A program made the translations under genes and the position numbers. Under the pieces are notes generated by a model. The model was given only the letters and a program-made list of their open reading frames with translations. It did not search any database and was not told where the DNA came from. A stretch of 64,000 nt of DNA. Source: Streptomyces sp. NBC_00461 (lineage in GTDB: Bacteria > Actinomycetota > Actinomycetes > Streptomycetales > Streptomycetaceae). This document shows, in pieces, positions 15,556-26,447 of the stretch (position 1 is the first letter of the stretch; every line of letters starts with the position of its first letter). The stretch lies in NCBI RefSeq assembly GCF_036013935.1, contig NZ_CP107902.1, positions 4,745,001-4,809,000 on the forward strand, in the 5' to 3' direction.

Positions 15556-15923
15556 CCCGCCCGACCGTACGTGTGGACACGACCAGCCCGGTCCCTCCGT
15601 ACGAGCAGATACGGACCCAACTTGCCGCGCTCATCGGCGGCGGCCATCTCCCGGAGGGCGAACGGCTCCCCACCGTCCGCCAGCTCGCCGCCGACCTCGG
15701 CCTGGCCACCGGTACCGTGGCCCGCGCCTACAAGGAGCTGGAGGCCGCGGCCCTCATCCGCACCAGACGTGGAGCAGGCACCCGGGTCGCTGCCGTACCC
15801 AGGGCCGCTCACCCCGACGCCGCTCGGCTCACCCGACTCGCTCACGGATACGTCGCCGCCGCCCGCGCGACCGGAGCCGACGAGACAGCCATCCTCGCCG
15901 CAGTACGAGCCGCACTTGGCTGA
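15552..15923 (+). CDS. GntR-family transcriptional regulator, YtrA subfamily
   Basis: A 123-residue repressor. The winged helix (VPPYEQIRTQLAALIGGG..., then LPTVRQLAADLGLATGTVARAYKELEAAALI and RRGAGTRVA) fills residues 13-80 and is followed only by a short helical tail of about 40 residues, the hallmark of the YtrA subfamily, which lacks a ligand-binding domain of normal size. ATGA overlap with the membrane-protein gene implies one operon. The tandem CTTGTA-N12-TACAAG dyads before that operon are the probable autoregulatory site. Ligand unknown; related regulators respond to cell-envelope stress or antibiotics. Confidence 0.92.
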   Translation: MTRPTVRVDTTSPVPPYEQIRTQLAALIGGGHLPEGERLPTVRQLAADLGLATGTVARAYKELEAAALIRTRRGAGTRVAAVPRAAHPDAARLTRLAHGYVAAARATGADETAILAAVRAALG

Positions 15924-15999
15924 ACCGACTCGCCCGAGAAGAACAGCCCGAAGACCGAGAAACCCCACTCCTCAGCGTCGCCGATGCTCAACCCAGTCA

Positions 16000-16290
16000 T
16001 TCCGGACAGCCTCAGCCGGGCTTCACCATCCGCACTGCGTGGACGGTGCCGGGGCGTGCCCGCCCGAGGACTGCGGCGGCGGACCCGGCCACAGCGATCT
16101 CAAAGTGATCCTCGTTGACCCGGCGCATGAGGAATACCACGCCATGCTGGTGTGGCTCGGACTTCGGTCCGCCACAGAATTCGCCCCTGACCGTTTCGCG
16201 CCGGACGAGGCCAACGCGCGGCTGCTGCGCCTCACGGCACCATGGAAGACGAGCCGCCCGGCCACGCCACCGTTCGCGGCACGCACTGGT
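16000..16290 (+). pseudogene. pRiA4b ORF-3-like / IS1096 TnpR-like protein, C-terminal fragment
   Basis: The plus strand reads GACPPEDCGGGPGHSDLKVI and then LVDPAHEEYHAMLVWLG...FAPDRFAPDEANARLLRL. This reproduces the C-terminal signature of the plasmid pRiA4b ORF-3 family (CPPEDCGG, then a helix ending in FDPxxFxxxEVNxxL), a passenger protein of IS1096-type elements. The N-terminal three quarters are missing and there is no start codon with a ribosome site. It is a dead fragment, evidence of former mobile DNA. Nothing else is recognisable between the GntR gene and the roadblock gene. Confidence 0.7.
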
Positions 16291-16324
16291 AACGGAGGCA
16301 GGGGCGGGCGGCGAACGGGTGGGC

Positions 16325-16735
16325 TCACCTGGGCGCGGAGTGCAGTTCGCGTACCAACTGCGGGGTGAGCAGCTCGCCGGCGCGGTCGGCGAGGACAGCC
16401 ATTTCGTAGCCGACGAGGCCGACGTCGCACCCTTCGGCGGCGAGGACGCCGAGGCAGCTGCCGTCGCGGATACGACCGACCATGAGGAAGCCCCCAAGCA
16501 TTTCGATCATGACGAGCTTCATGCCGTGGAAGCCGTGTGCCGTCGCCGCGTTCTGGGCGAGGCTGGTGATGCCGGAGACGACGGCGGCCAAGTGGTCGGC
16601 GCGATCTCGGCCGAGGCTGTCCGAGGCGGCCATGAGCAGGCCGTCAGAGGAAACGGCGACGGCATCGGTGACGCCGTCGGCGGTGCGCACGAACTCCGAG
16701 ACGAGCCAGCCGAAACTCTGGACGGCGGTGGTCAC
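16325..16735 (-). CDS. Roadblock/LC7-domain protein (conservon CvnB type)
   Basis: A 136-residue protein that is a single roadblock domain: FVRTADGVTDAVAVSSDGLLMAASD, LAAVVSGITSLAQNAATAHG and a C-terminal VLAAEGCDVGLVGYEMAVLADRAGELLTPQL. Roadblock proteins of Streptomyces conservons act between a sensor ATPase (CvnA) and a small GTPase (CvnD). The GTG start overlaps the stop of the upstream kinase by four bases (GTGA), so the two are coupled. The usual third and fourth conservon genes (DUF742 DNA-binding protein and Ras-like GTPase) are absent here: the next DNA holds only a transposon remnant. It must act with GTPases encoded elsewhere or alone with its kinase. Confidence 0.9.
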   Translation of the reverse strand: MTTAVQSFGWLVSEFVRTADGVTDAVAVSSDGLLMAASDSLGRDRADHLAAVVSGITSLAQNAATAHGFHGMKLVMIEMLGGFLMVGRIRDGSCLGVLAAEGCDVGLVGYEMAVLADRAGELLTPQLVRELHSAPR

Positions 16736-18876
16736 GATGACGCTCCTTGGGGGTTTCTGGCTTCGGCGCGGGCGACACCCGCTCGGAAGCCGTTGAGCAG
16801 GGAGGAGACAGCGGGCCTGGCGGGTGCGGGTGGGGGTGGGGGTGGGGGTGGGGTGGAGGGGTCCTCCACGGGGGCGAGCAGGCGCCCGGGGAGGACAAGG
16901 AGGGCGGACAGGCCGCCGCCAGGAGTGTCGAAGAGGTGGACTTGAGCGCCTTCACCGAGGCGGTGGGCGAGTCGGCCGACGACGAGGTGGCCGAGGAACC
17001 GGGTGGGTGCGGCAACGAGGGCCTCCTCGCCGGAGTCGGAGAGGAGGGCGCCCGCACGTGCTTTGTCGGCTTCGGACATGCCGATGCCGTGGTCGACGAC
17101 ACCGAAGGAGTACGTGTCGTCCTCGTTGTCGTACCAGCCGTGCACCTCGACCGGTTCGGTCGGGGGCGAGAAATTCAGTCCGTTCTCGATGAGTTCGGCG
17201 AGGAGGTGGGCGACATCTGCGACGGCGTGCCCACGCACCCGCACCGGCTCCACGGTCGCGATCAGAACTCGACGGTACTGCTCCACCTCGGCTACTGCGG
17301 ACTGGACGACCTCCAGACCGTCGGCGGGTGCTGCCGTGGGCCGCGGCGGATTCTGCCCGGCCAGGACCAGCAGGCTTTCGGCGTTGCGCCGCATACGGGT
17401 GGCGAGGTGGTCGAGCTCGAAGAGCTCGGCGAGGGCGTCCGGGTCGAGTTCCTGCCGTTCCAGGCGGGTGATGAGGCTGAGCTGGCGACGTAAGAGGCTC
17501 TGGTTCCGGCGGCCGAGATTGGCGAGCGATTCCGTGGTGTTGCGACGCAGGCCGGCCTGCTGGGCAGCCAGCTGGAGGGCCGTGTGTTCCACCTGCTGCA
17601 GGGACGCCGCGACCTCGGCGATCTCGGCCGCACCGCCCAGCAGCCGTGCATCGGGGGTGTCCTGCGCGTCCTCCGGCGTCGGGAGCTGAGCAGGGTCCTG
17701 CGGGGACTGCTGGATACGGGCGACGGCTGCGGGCAGTCGGCGGCGCGCCACGTCGTGAGCGCTCTCGGCGAGCCCACGGAGCGGGCGCGTGAGCGACCGG
17801 GAGGCGACAGCGGCGAGGCCCGCGACAAGGGCGGCGATGAGCGTGCCCGCGACGAGATAGGCGGCGAGGGCCAGCTCGGCGTCGTGGCTGAGCCGATCGG
17901 CCCGGTCCCGTACGCCGTCACCGACCGACCGCTGGACGGCGTACAGATCGTCGACGAGTACGGTCATCGCGTCCCACCAGGTGCCGGCGTCGGCGCGCAG
18001 CGGGGAGCCGTCGGCGGCGCCTTCCGCCTGTTTCTCGTAGGCGGTGGCGCGTTCGGCGTCCTCGGTTGCGAAGGCTTTCTCCAGTGCCGCGTGCTGAGGC
18101 GCGGTGGCGACCTGCCGGAAGCGGGCGAGGGCGGCGACGCGGGTGGCTCGCACCTCGGTGAAGTCGATGTAAGCACGGCCGTGGAAGGCGCCTTGGGCGA
18201 ACACACCGTTGAGGAGCCCGCGTTCGAGGGCGACGGACTCCTTGGCGGCGGCCAGCTCGCGCAACGCGGCCAGCCCGTCGCGCAGTTGGCGGTCGGCGCC
18301 GGTCGCGGTCTCCGCCACCGGATCGACGGCGTTCAGGGCGTTGACGGCGCCGGTGTAGAAGGTGAGGGTCGCGGCCTGGCCGGCGGTGCCTCTGTCGGCG
18401 GCGGCTCGGATGCCGGCGAGACGCCGCAAGTGCCGCTGGACGACGTCCTCGACGGCGCTTTCGCTGCGCATTCCGCGCAGTGCCGTGTCAACGCGCTTGC
18501 GCGTGGCGGAAAGCGGTGGGCGGAACTCCGTCTCACCGCCCAACAGGCCGTTGGTCAGGCCGCGTTCGCGCTGCAGCTGGTGCACCAGAGCCTGGATGCG
18601 CAGGCTGAGGCCGACCTCGGCACGGGTCGTCCGGGCATCGCCGAGGGCCTCGGCGCGGCCGTTCACGGCGAGACCGGCCACCGCCAGCAGCAAGCAGATC
18701 GGAACCGTGATGACCACCGCCACCCGGCCCCTGATGCTGCGCCAGCCAGGCATCGGCCGTCGCCCGGGAGTCGTTCGGCCCCCGTGGCGGCGCGCTGAAC
18801 CGCCCTTGCCGAATCTGCCCGTGCCGATCGCGGCAGGCCTGCCGCGCAGCGGCCGTACAGGCATCCACACCCTCAT
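16732..18876 (-). CDS. Nitrate/nitrite-sensor (NIT) domain histidine-kinase-like ATPase, CvnA type
   Basis: A 714-residue membrane sensor. A transmembrane segment (VAVVITVPICLLLAVAGLAV, about residues 52-71) is followed by an extracellular NIT domain of about 260 residues (RERGLTNGLLGG, ESVALERGLLNGVFAQGAF), a second transmembrane segment (AAYLVAGTLIAALVAGLAAVA), a HAMP-like linker, a helical region and a GHKL ATPase (N-box LIENGLNFSPP, G1 VVDHGIGMS, then GALLSDSG and LAHRLGEGAQVHL). The histidine phospho-acceptor box is atypical, as in other conservon kinases. The tail has a run of ten prolines (PPPPPPPP region). Start taken at the most upstream ATG; an internal start near the first transmembrane segment is possible. 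Confidence 0.9.
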   Translation of the reverse strand: MRVWMPVRPLRGRPAAIGTGRFGKGGSARRHGGRTTPGRRPMPGWRSIRGRVAVVITVPICLLLAVAGLAVNGRAEALGDARTTRAEVGLSLRIQALVHQLQRERGLTNGLLGGETEFRPPLSATRKRVDTALRGMRSESAVEDVVQRHLRRLAGIRAAADRGTAGQAATLTFYTGAVNALNAVDPVAETATGADRQLRDGLAALRELAAAKESVALERGLLNGVFAQGAFHGRAYIDFTEVRATRVAALARFRQVATAPQHAALEKAFATEDAERATAYEKQAEGAADGSPLRADAGTWWDAMTVLVDDLYAVQRSVGDGVRDRADRLSHDAELALAAYLVAGTLIAALVAGLAAVASRSLTRPLRGLAESAHDVARRRLPAAVARIQQSPQDPAQLPTPEDAQDTPDARLLGGAAEIAEVAASLQQVEHTALQLAAQQAGLRRNTTESLANLGRRNQSLLRRQLSLITRLERQELDPDALAELFELDHLATRMRRNAESLLVLAGQNPPRPTAAPADGLEVVQSAVAEVEQYRRVLIATVEPVRVRGHAVADVAHLLAELIENGLNFSPPTEPVEVHGWYDNEDDTYSFGVVDHGIGMSEADKARAGALLSDSGEEALVAAPTRFLGHLVVGRLAHRLGEGAQVHLFDTPGGGLSALLVLPGRLLAPVEDPSTPPPPPPPPAPARPAVSSLLNGFRAGVARAEARNPQGASS

Positions 18877-19593
18877 GTCACGAAGCTAGTCCGACCGCCG
18901 TGGCGGCCGGTTTCCTGCCTGTTAGACCGCGTGGGACATTCCGTTGCGCCGCTCTCACACCGCAGAGCAGGAGATTGTGACCGCGGAATGGTCAAAGCAC
19001 GGGGGTGTGGTGTGGGCGGGAGCGTGACGAGCGTGGCTCCTGTAGAGGGCATCCCTGGCATGCGTGCGGCACTGGCCGGCCGACGATGTGTTGCCTGAAC
19101 GAAGTGAGGTGTCCTCCCCGCGACCTGCCATAGCCCCCTGACCGCGCAGTTCGCGGCTAGCGGCCGTTGAGGACGTCACGGCAGACGCGGCAGTACATGG
19201 CCGCGTTCCGTCCGTACCTGTGCAGCAACTGGCCGCACCCCGCGTATGGCCCCGGTTCCAGGACAGGCATCCCAGCGCGGCGGACGCGGCGACCCGCTCG
19301 ACGTGAGTGACCTGCATCGGGGCGCGGATCTCCCAGCCGGTCCTTATCCTGGGCCAGCTGCGCGTCAGCCATGCCGGGACCGGGACGGCGGGGCATGCGT
19401 ACCGGCACCGCACTGGTCCAGAGCCCGACAACGGGAGCAACCAGCAGCAAAAGAGAGGAACCCCAACCGGCGCATGGCTGGGGTTCCTCAAGGCGGTGCG
19501 TATCGGTCAGCGGGTGGAATCGCCCACGCCGTAAACCGCTCGTCTACGCGTCGGCGGACCGCCCCACATCGCGATCACCGTGGATCAGGCGGG
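18877..19593. other. Long intergenic region with a possible zinc-ribbon coding scrap
   Basis: Over 700 bases without a convincing gene. It must contain the kinase promoter at its left end. On the minus strand, about 19157-19400, overlapping frames read MADAQLAQDKDRLG..., then VTHVERVAASAALG and PYAGCGQLLHRYGRNAAMYCRVCRDVLNGR. The Cys pattern and codon bias suggest a real small protein broken by a frameshift, but I cannot name a family. The xylanase gene on its right also ends here. Confidence 0.4.
19157..19400 (-). pseudogene. Possible frameshifted small Cys-containing protein
   Basis: One minus-strand frame reads GWEIRAPMQVTHVERVAASA and a neighbouring frame continues PVLEPGPYAGCGQLLHRYGR and YCRVCRDVLNGR to a stop. 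Joined by a single frameshift, this gives a plausible 70-80-residue protein with a CG...YCRVC pattern resembling a zinc knuckle. No Shine-Dalgarno is clear. It could equally be chance; listed because the protein-like segments align in order. Confidence 0.3.
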
Positions 19594-22239
<2,646 letters not shown>

Positions 22240-22437
22240 CACCAGGGCCAGGTCGCCCATGCCATCGACACCGGTGCGGCCATCACGGTCGAGCACGTCG
22301 CCACCTCGGGCAACCGGACCGTACGCACCCTCAGCGACCTGGAACTCGACCCGCCCTACCTCGACGCCTGGTGCCACCTGCGCGAAGCGGAACGCGTCTT
22401 CACGCTCTCCCGCATCCATGGCGTGATGCCCGCGTAG
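22240..22437 (+). pseudogene. WYL-domain protein, C-terminal remnant
   Basis: The plus strand reads QVAHAIDTGAAITVEHVATS, then GNRTVRTLSDLELDPPYLDAWCHLREAERVF and TLSRIHGVMPA before a stop. This has the layout of the WYL domain found in actinobacterial regulators and helicases: beta strand, SGxRTxR, pLxL, YLxAWCxLRxxxRxFxLxRI. No start codon or upstream portion exists, because the xylanase promoter region abuts it. It is a leftover of a larger gene. Confidence 0.6.
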
Positions 22438-22464
22438 GACTCCATGCGGCACCGTTGCAGGGCC

Positions 22465-23769
22465 TCACCCCCCGCAAGCCGCCCGGATCTTGTAAAACGT
22501 GCTCAGGTATTTCGCGTGGTAGGACGCGCTGGTGATCCGTAGGACCACTTCGTCGGCTGAGCGTAGGGATGAGCCGGTCAGGTTGGCGCTGCCGGTGTAG
22601 ACGCGCGGTGTGATGTCGCCGTCGTAGGCGCCGTCGATCAGGATTTCCTTGTTGTGCGGGCGGACGTCGATGCCGGGGCCGTTGGGGATCAGGCACTTGC
22701 GGTGCTGGATGCCGGCGGCGTTCAGGCGGGTGGTGATCGTGGAGTCGGTCTCGGCGTAGAGGATGTCGATCCAGCAGCCCTGGGCCTTCAGTTGGGCCAG
22801 TTTCTCGGCGACCTGGACGCGTGAGCCGAAGAAGCTGTGGACCACGATGCGGACGTCGGTCTGGTGCCGTTTGCCGTCCGCGCCAGTGTAGGCGCAGCTG
22901 AGCTGGTCCAGCGCGCCGACGACCGTGTCCGTGGCCGGGTTGTAGTACGACGCGTCACCGCGCGGGAAGAAGAAAGCACGGTAGGTCGAGCCGGTGGGTG
23001 TGGAGAAGTAGGCGTGGTTGTTGCCGCGGGCGAGCGAGCGTCCCTGGCGGAGCATCTCGTGGTACGTGACGTAGTTGTTGTACACCGTGCTGTCGGCGAA
23101 GGTGACGGAGTCGTTGAAGGACTCGACCTTGTACCAGTCGCCCAGGTTCGAGGAGGTCTGGAAGACGACCTTCGAGTAGCTGGTGCCGTCGTCGAAGGGG
23201 CCGATCTTCGAGAAGACGAAGAACTTGTTGTGGGCGTACGCCGGTCCGGGCGGGGCGACGGCCAGGCAGCCTCGGCTGACGTCGTCCACGCCGTCGGCGT
23301 CCTCGAACTTGTCGTCGCAGACGGCGATCCAGGAGCGGGCGGCGTCATTGGTGCCGAGCCCGCTCTTGAGGGACTGGAAGGACGGGTTGGTGTACTCGGC
23401 TCCGTTTCCCCCCACATAGCTCGAATCGTCGACGATGAGTTTGACGTCGACGCCGCGCGAGTTCGCTGCCAGCAGGGCGTTGGCCACCTCCTGGTCGTTG
23501 AACTCGTACATCGAGCCGCGGATCTGCGCCCCGGCGGGCGTGGCGTCGATCAGCTGGACGAGCTGGGTGAAGATCGCCTTCTGCTGCGCCGGGGTGCCCA
23601 GCGGGTCGTTGAACACGGGTCCGTTGATCACCGGCTTCACCGGTGCGGCGGCTGCCGGTGTCGCGCTGCCGAGGAGAAGCGCGGCCACCAGGGACAGGAC
23701 GGCGGCAACGACGGACGGCAGGGTACGGAGACAACGGACCGCACGGGGGCCCATGGTCGAACTGGTCAT
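22465..23769 (-). CDS. Secreted phospholipase-D-fold (HKD) protein
   Basis: A 434-residue exported protein. The signal peptide (LRTLPSVVAAVLSLVAALLLGSATPAAAA) ends near residue 42. Two PLD-type half sites are visible: AHNKFFVFSK with QTSSNLGDW following, and RPHNKEILIDG with YTGSANLTGSS following, so both HxK(x)nD and the distal GSxN signature are present. Such Streptomyces proteins may act as phospholipases, nucleases or transphosphatidylases; the substrate is not evident. There are several Cys residues (VCDDKFE..GCLAV, LSCAYT, GCWID, RKCLI) that could form disulfides. The ATG at 23769 is selected because it places the signal peptide at the N-terminus; GAGGAAA lies 12 bases upstream. It is a single-gene unit. 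Confidence 0.9.
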   Translation of the reverse strand: MTSSTMGPRAVRCLRTLPSVVAAVLSLVAALLLGSATPAAAAPVKPVINGPVFNDPLGTPAQQKAIFTQLVQLIDATPAGAQIRGSMYEFNDQEVANALLAANSRGVDVKLIVDDSSYVGGNGAEYTNPSFQSLKSGLGTNDAARSWIAVCDDKFEDADGVDDVSRGCLAVAPPGPAYAHNKFFVFSKIGPFDDGTSYSKVVFQTSSNLGDWYKVESFNDSVTFADSTVYNNYVTYHEMLRQGRSLARGNNHAYFSTPTGSTYRAFFFPRGDASYYNPATDTVVGALDQLSCAYTGADGKRHQTDVRIVVHSFFGSRVQVAEKLAQLKAQGCWIDILYAETDSTITTRLNAAGIQHRKCLIPNGPGIDVRPHNKEILIDGAYDGDITPRVYTGSANLTGSSLRSADEVVLRITSASYHAKYLSTFYKIRAACGG

Positions 23770-23963
23770 CGTCAGCGCTTTCCTCGGTGCATGGAGCGAG
23801 CCTGCGGAGGCAGGTCGCGGAAGCGGCGAGGGTACTTTGCCCAGAGGAGGCGGAAAGTCACCTTTTGTTGCGCCTATCGGGTAATTCAATGCGCTTTATG
23901 GGTGATGGCGGGGGTGACCGCGTCCGTGGGTGCTGACGTGCGGAGTGGGTGCACAGTGGAGGT

Positions 23964-24389
23964 ATGAGCGAAAGCGACAGCGGCATTCTGGCCCGGGGGC
24001 GGGTGGCGACCCGGCTTCCGGCGCAGGACCTGGAGCGGGCGCGGCGCTTCTACTCCGAGAAGCTGGGTCTGCAACCCGTGGACGAACGGCCCGGCGGGCT
24101 GCTGTACCGCTGCGGGGACACGGAGTTCGTCCTGTTCAAGTCGACGGGAGCCTCGTCCGGCGCCTTCACCCAGATGGCGTGGACGGTCGACGACCTGGAG
24201 ACTCTGGTGGCGCAGCTGAAGGGGCGCGGCGTGGTGTTCGAGGACGTCGATGCGCCTGGGCTGCACACCCGGGACGGCATCGCCGAGGTCGAGGGGAACT
24301 ACCCGAGCAAGGGCGCCCGCGGTGAGCGCGGGGCCTGGTTCAGGGACAGCGAGGGAAACCTGCTGGGCGTCGGCGAGCCGGTCTACTGA
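23964..24389 (+). CDS. VOC-superfamily (glyoxalase/dioxygenase-fold) protein
   Basis: A 141-residue single VOC domain: VATRLPAQDLERARRFYSEK at the N-terminus with the first beta-alpha-beta unit, GGLLYRCGDTEFVLFKSTGA, FTQMAWTVDDLETLVAQLKGRGVVFE and the last strand WFRDSEGNLLGVGEPV. The potential metal ligands common in true glyoxalases are only partly present, as is usual for uncharacterised members, so the activity is open (antibiotic binding, isomerase or dioxygenase). GGAGG lies directly before the ATG. It is divergent from the PLD gene and convergent with the beta-galactosidase gene. Confidence 0.9.
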   Translation: MSESDSGILARGRVATRLPAQDLERARRFYSEKLGLQPVDERPGGLLYRCGDTEFVLFKSTGASSGAFTQMAWTVDDLETLVAQLKGRGVVFEDVDAPGLHTRDGIAEVEGNYPSKGARGERGAWFRDSEGNLLGVGEPVY

Positions 24390-24434
24390 CCGGCCCGACC
24401 GGCCCGACCGGCCGCACGCCCAGCAGGTCCTGCT

Positions 24435-26447
24435 TCACTTCCCGCGCGGCTCCCGTACGACCGCGACCTCGCCCGCCAGGACCTTCACCGATCCGGCGAG
24501 CGGCTTGCGGGTGAGAAGTTCGACCGCCTCCGGCGCCACGGAGACCTCGGCGTCCCGTCCGCCGTGGTTGATCAGGAAGAGGTAGTCGGCATCCGTGCCC
24601 CGCCGTACCGCGACCTCCACTCCCTCGGGAGCCGTGCGCGCGGCCGTGACTCCCGCCTCGCCGCGGATCCGGTCGAGGAGTCCGGCGAGGGTGTCCGGGT
24701 CCGGCTGCGTGGCGAGGTACCAAGTGGTGCCCGTGCCGTGCGAGTTGCGCGTCACTGCGGGCACACCGTCGAGCGGACCTTCCGCGTACGAGGTCACCGC
24801 CTCCGCGCCCTCCAGGCGCACCCGCTCCGACCACAGGACCGCCGTACCGCCCTCGCTCAGCCGCAGCGACTCCTCCGGCAGGAGCGGGAAGAGCTCGTCG
24901 GTCCGCACGCCCAGGGCCTCCCGGAAGGCACCCGGGTAACCGCCGAGCCGTACATGGCAGTTCGCGTCGACCATTCCGCTGTGGAAGCCGACCGCCAGGG
25001 TGCCACCGCGTTCGGCGAAGGCCGTGAGGTTGGCCGCGCCCTCGTCGTCGATCAGGTAGAGGGTGGGGGCCAGGACCAGGCGGTACGGCGACAGGTCCGC
25101 GTCCGGGCGTACGAAGTCCACCGCGACGCCGGCCCGCCACAGGGGCTCGTACCAGGCCCTGACCAGGTCCAGGTAGCGCAGCTCGCCGCTCGGCTGCGAG
25201 GGCAGCTCCAGGGCCCAGCGGGCGTCCCAGTCCCAGACCACCGCCACCTCGGCCGGTGTCGTACTGCCGCGCACCTCGGCCAACGCCCGCAGATCCGCGC
25301 CCAGTCGGACCACGTCACGCCAGATCTGGCTGTCGGTGCCGGCGTGCGGGAGCATCGACGAGTGCCACTGCTCGGCGCCCGCCTTCGCCGCCCGCCACTG
25401 GAAGTAGGCGATGCCGTCGGCGCCGCGCGCCACATGGCCGAGGGCGTTGCGGCGCAACTCCCCCGCCGTCTTGGCCCGGTTGACCGGCTGCCAGCTGACC
25501 GCGCCGGTGGAGTGCTCCATCAGCAGCCACGGGCCGCCCGCCAGGGAGCGCACCAGGTCGCCGCTGAGCGCGATGTCGATCTGCGACTCGGGGTCGGTGG
25601 ACCGGAGGTAGTGGTCGTTGGAGACGATGTCCAGCTGCGGGGCCCAACGCCAGTAGTCGAGGGCGTCGAAGTTGTGCATCACCATGAAGTTGGTGGTGGC
25701 CGGGATGTCCTTGCCCGCCGGGTCCGCCTCGCGCAGGACGTCGCGCTCCGCCTCGTAGAGCGAGAGCAGTGCGTCGCTGCAGAAGCGGCGCCAGTCCAGC
25801 TGGTGGGTCGGGTTCGGGACCGCGCCCGACGCGCGCGGGGGCAGGATCTGGTCCCAGTCGTAGTACCACTGGCTCCAGAAGGCGGTGCCCCAGGCGTGGT
25901 TGAGGGCGTCCAGGCTCGTGTACCTGTCCTGGAGCCAGCCGCGGAAGGCCTGCGCGCTCGTGTCGCAGTAGCACTCCGCGTTGTGGCAGCCGTACTCGTT
26001 GTGGATGTGCCACATCACCACCGCGGGGTGGCCGGCGTAGCGCCTGGCCAGTTCGCCGGCGATCCGCAGCGCCGCCTCCCGGTAGGCCGGGCTGCTCGGG
26101 CAGAACGTCTGGCGGCTGCCGTACGACAGCCTGCGGCCGTCCTTGTCGACCGGCAGCGCCTCCGGGTGCTCGACGAAGAACCAGGCCGGCGGGGCCGCCG
26201 TCGGGGTCGCCAGGTCGGCGGCGATGCCGTGGGCGTGCAGCAGGTCGAGGATGCGGTCGAGGCGCGAGAAGTCGTACGTACCCTCGGAGGGTTCCAGCAG
26301 CGCCCAGGCGAAGATGTTGACGCTGACCATGGTGACGCCGGCCTCGCGCATCAGCCGCATGTCCTCGGCCCAGACCTCCTCGGGCCACTGCTCGGGGTTG
26401 TAGTCGCCTCCGTAGGCGATGCCCGGCACGTTCAGCGAGCGGGTCAT
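24435..26447 (-). CDS. Beta-galactosidase, glycoside hydrolase family 42
   Basis: A 670-residue cytosolic enzyme hydrolysing terminal beta-galactosides. The N-terminal TIM barrel starts GIAYGGDYNPEQWPEEVW, with acid/base Glu in MWHIHNEYGCHNAECYC and nucleophile Glu in LLMEHSTGAVSWQP; the Cys cluster after the acid/base site is the GH42 zinc site. A trimerisation domain (RLVLAPTLYLIDDEGAANL) and a small C-terminal beta domain follow. There is no signal peptide. Last gene of a five-gene operon with ATGA overlap to the alpha-galactosidase gene. With that partner it would break down imported galactosides of mixed linkage, such as raffinose-type sugars and galacto-oligosaccharides. Confidence 0.95.
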   Translation of the reverse strand: MTRSLNVPGIAYGGDYNPEQWPEEVWAEDMRLMREAGVTMVSVNIFAWALLEPSEGTYDFSRLDRILDLLHAHGIAADLATPTAAPPAWFFVEHPEALPVDKDGRRLSYGSRQTFCPSSPAYREAALRIAGELARRYAGHPAVVMWHIHNEYGCHNAECYCDTSAQAFRGWLQDRYTSLDALNHAWGTAFWSQWYYDWDQILPPRASGAVPNPTHQLDWRRFCSDALLSLYEAERDVLREADPAGKDIPATTNFMVMHNFDALDYWRWAPQLDIVSNDHYLRSTDPESQIDIALSGDLVRSLAGGPWLLMEHSTGAVSWQPVNRAKTAGELRRNALGHVARGADGIAYFQWRAAKAGAEQWHSSMLPHAGTDSQIWRDVVRLGADLRALAEVRGSTTPAEVAVVWDWDARWALELPSQPSGELRYLDLVRAWYEPLWRAGVAVDFVRPDADLSPYRLVLAPTLYLIDDEGAANLTAFAERGGTLAVGFHSGMVDANCHVRLGGYPGAFREALGVRTDELFPLLPEESLRLSEGGTAVLWSERVRLEGAEAVTSYAEGPLDGVPAVTRNSHGTGTTWYLATQPDPDTLAGLLDRIRGEAGVTAARTAPEGVEVAVRRGTDADYLFLINHGGRDAEVSVAPEAVELLTRKPLAGSVKVLAGEVAVVREPRGK

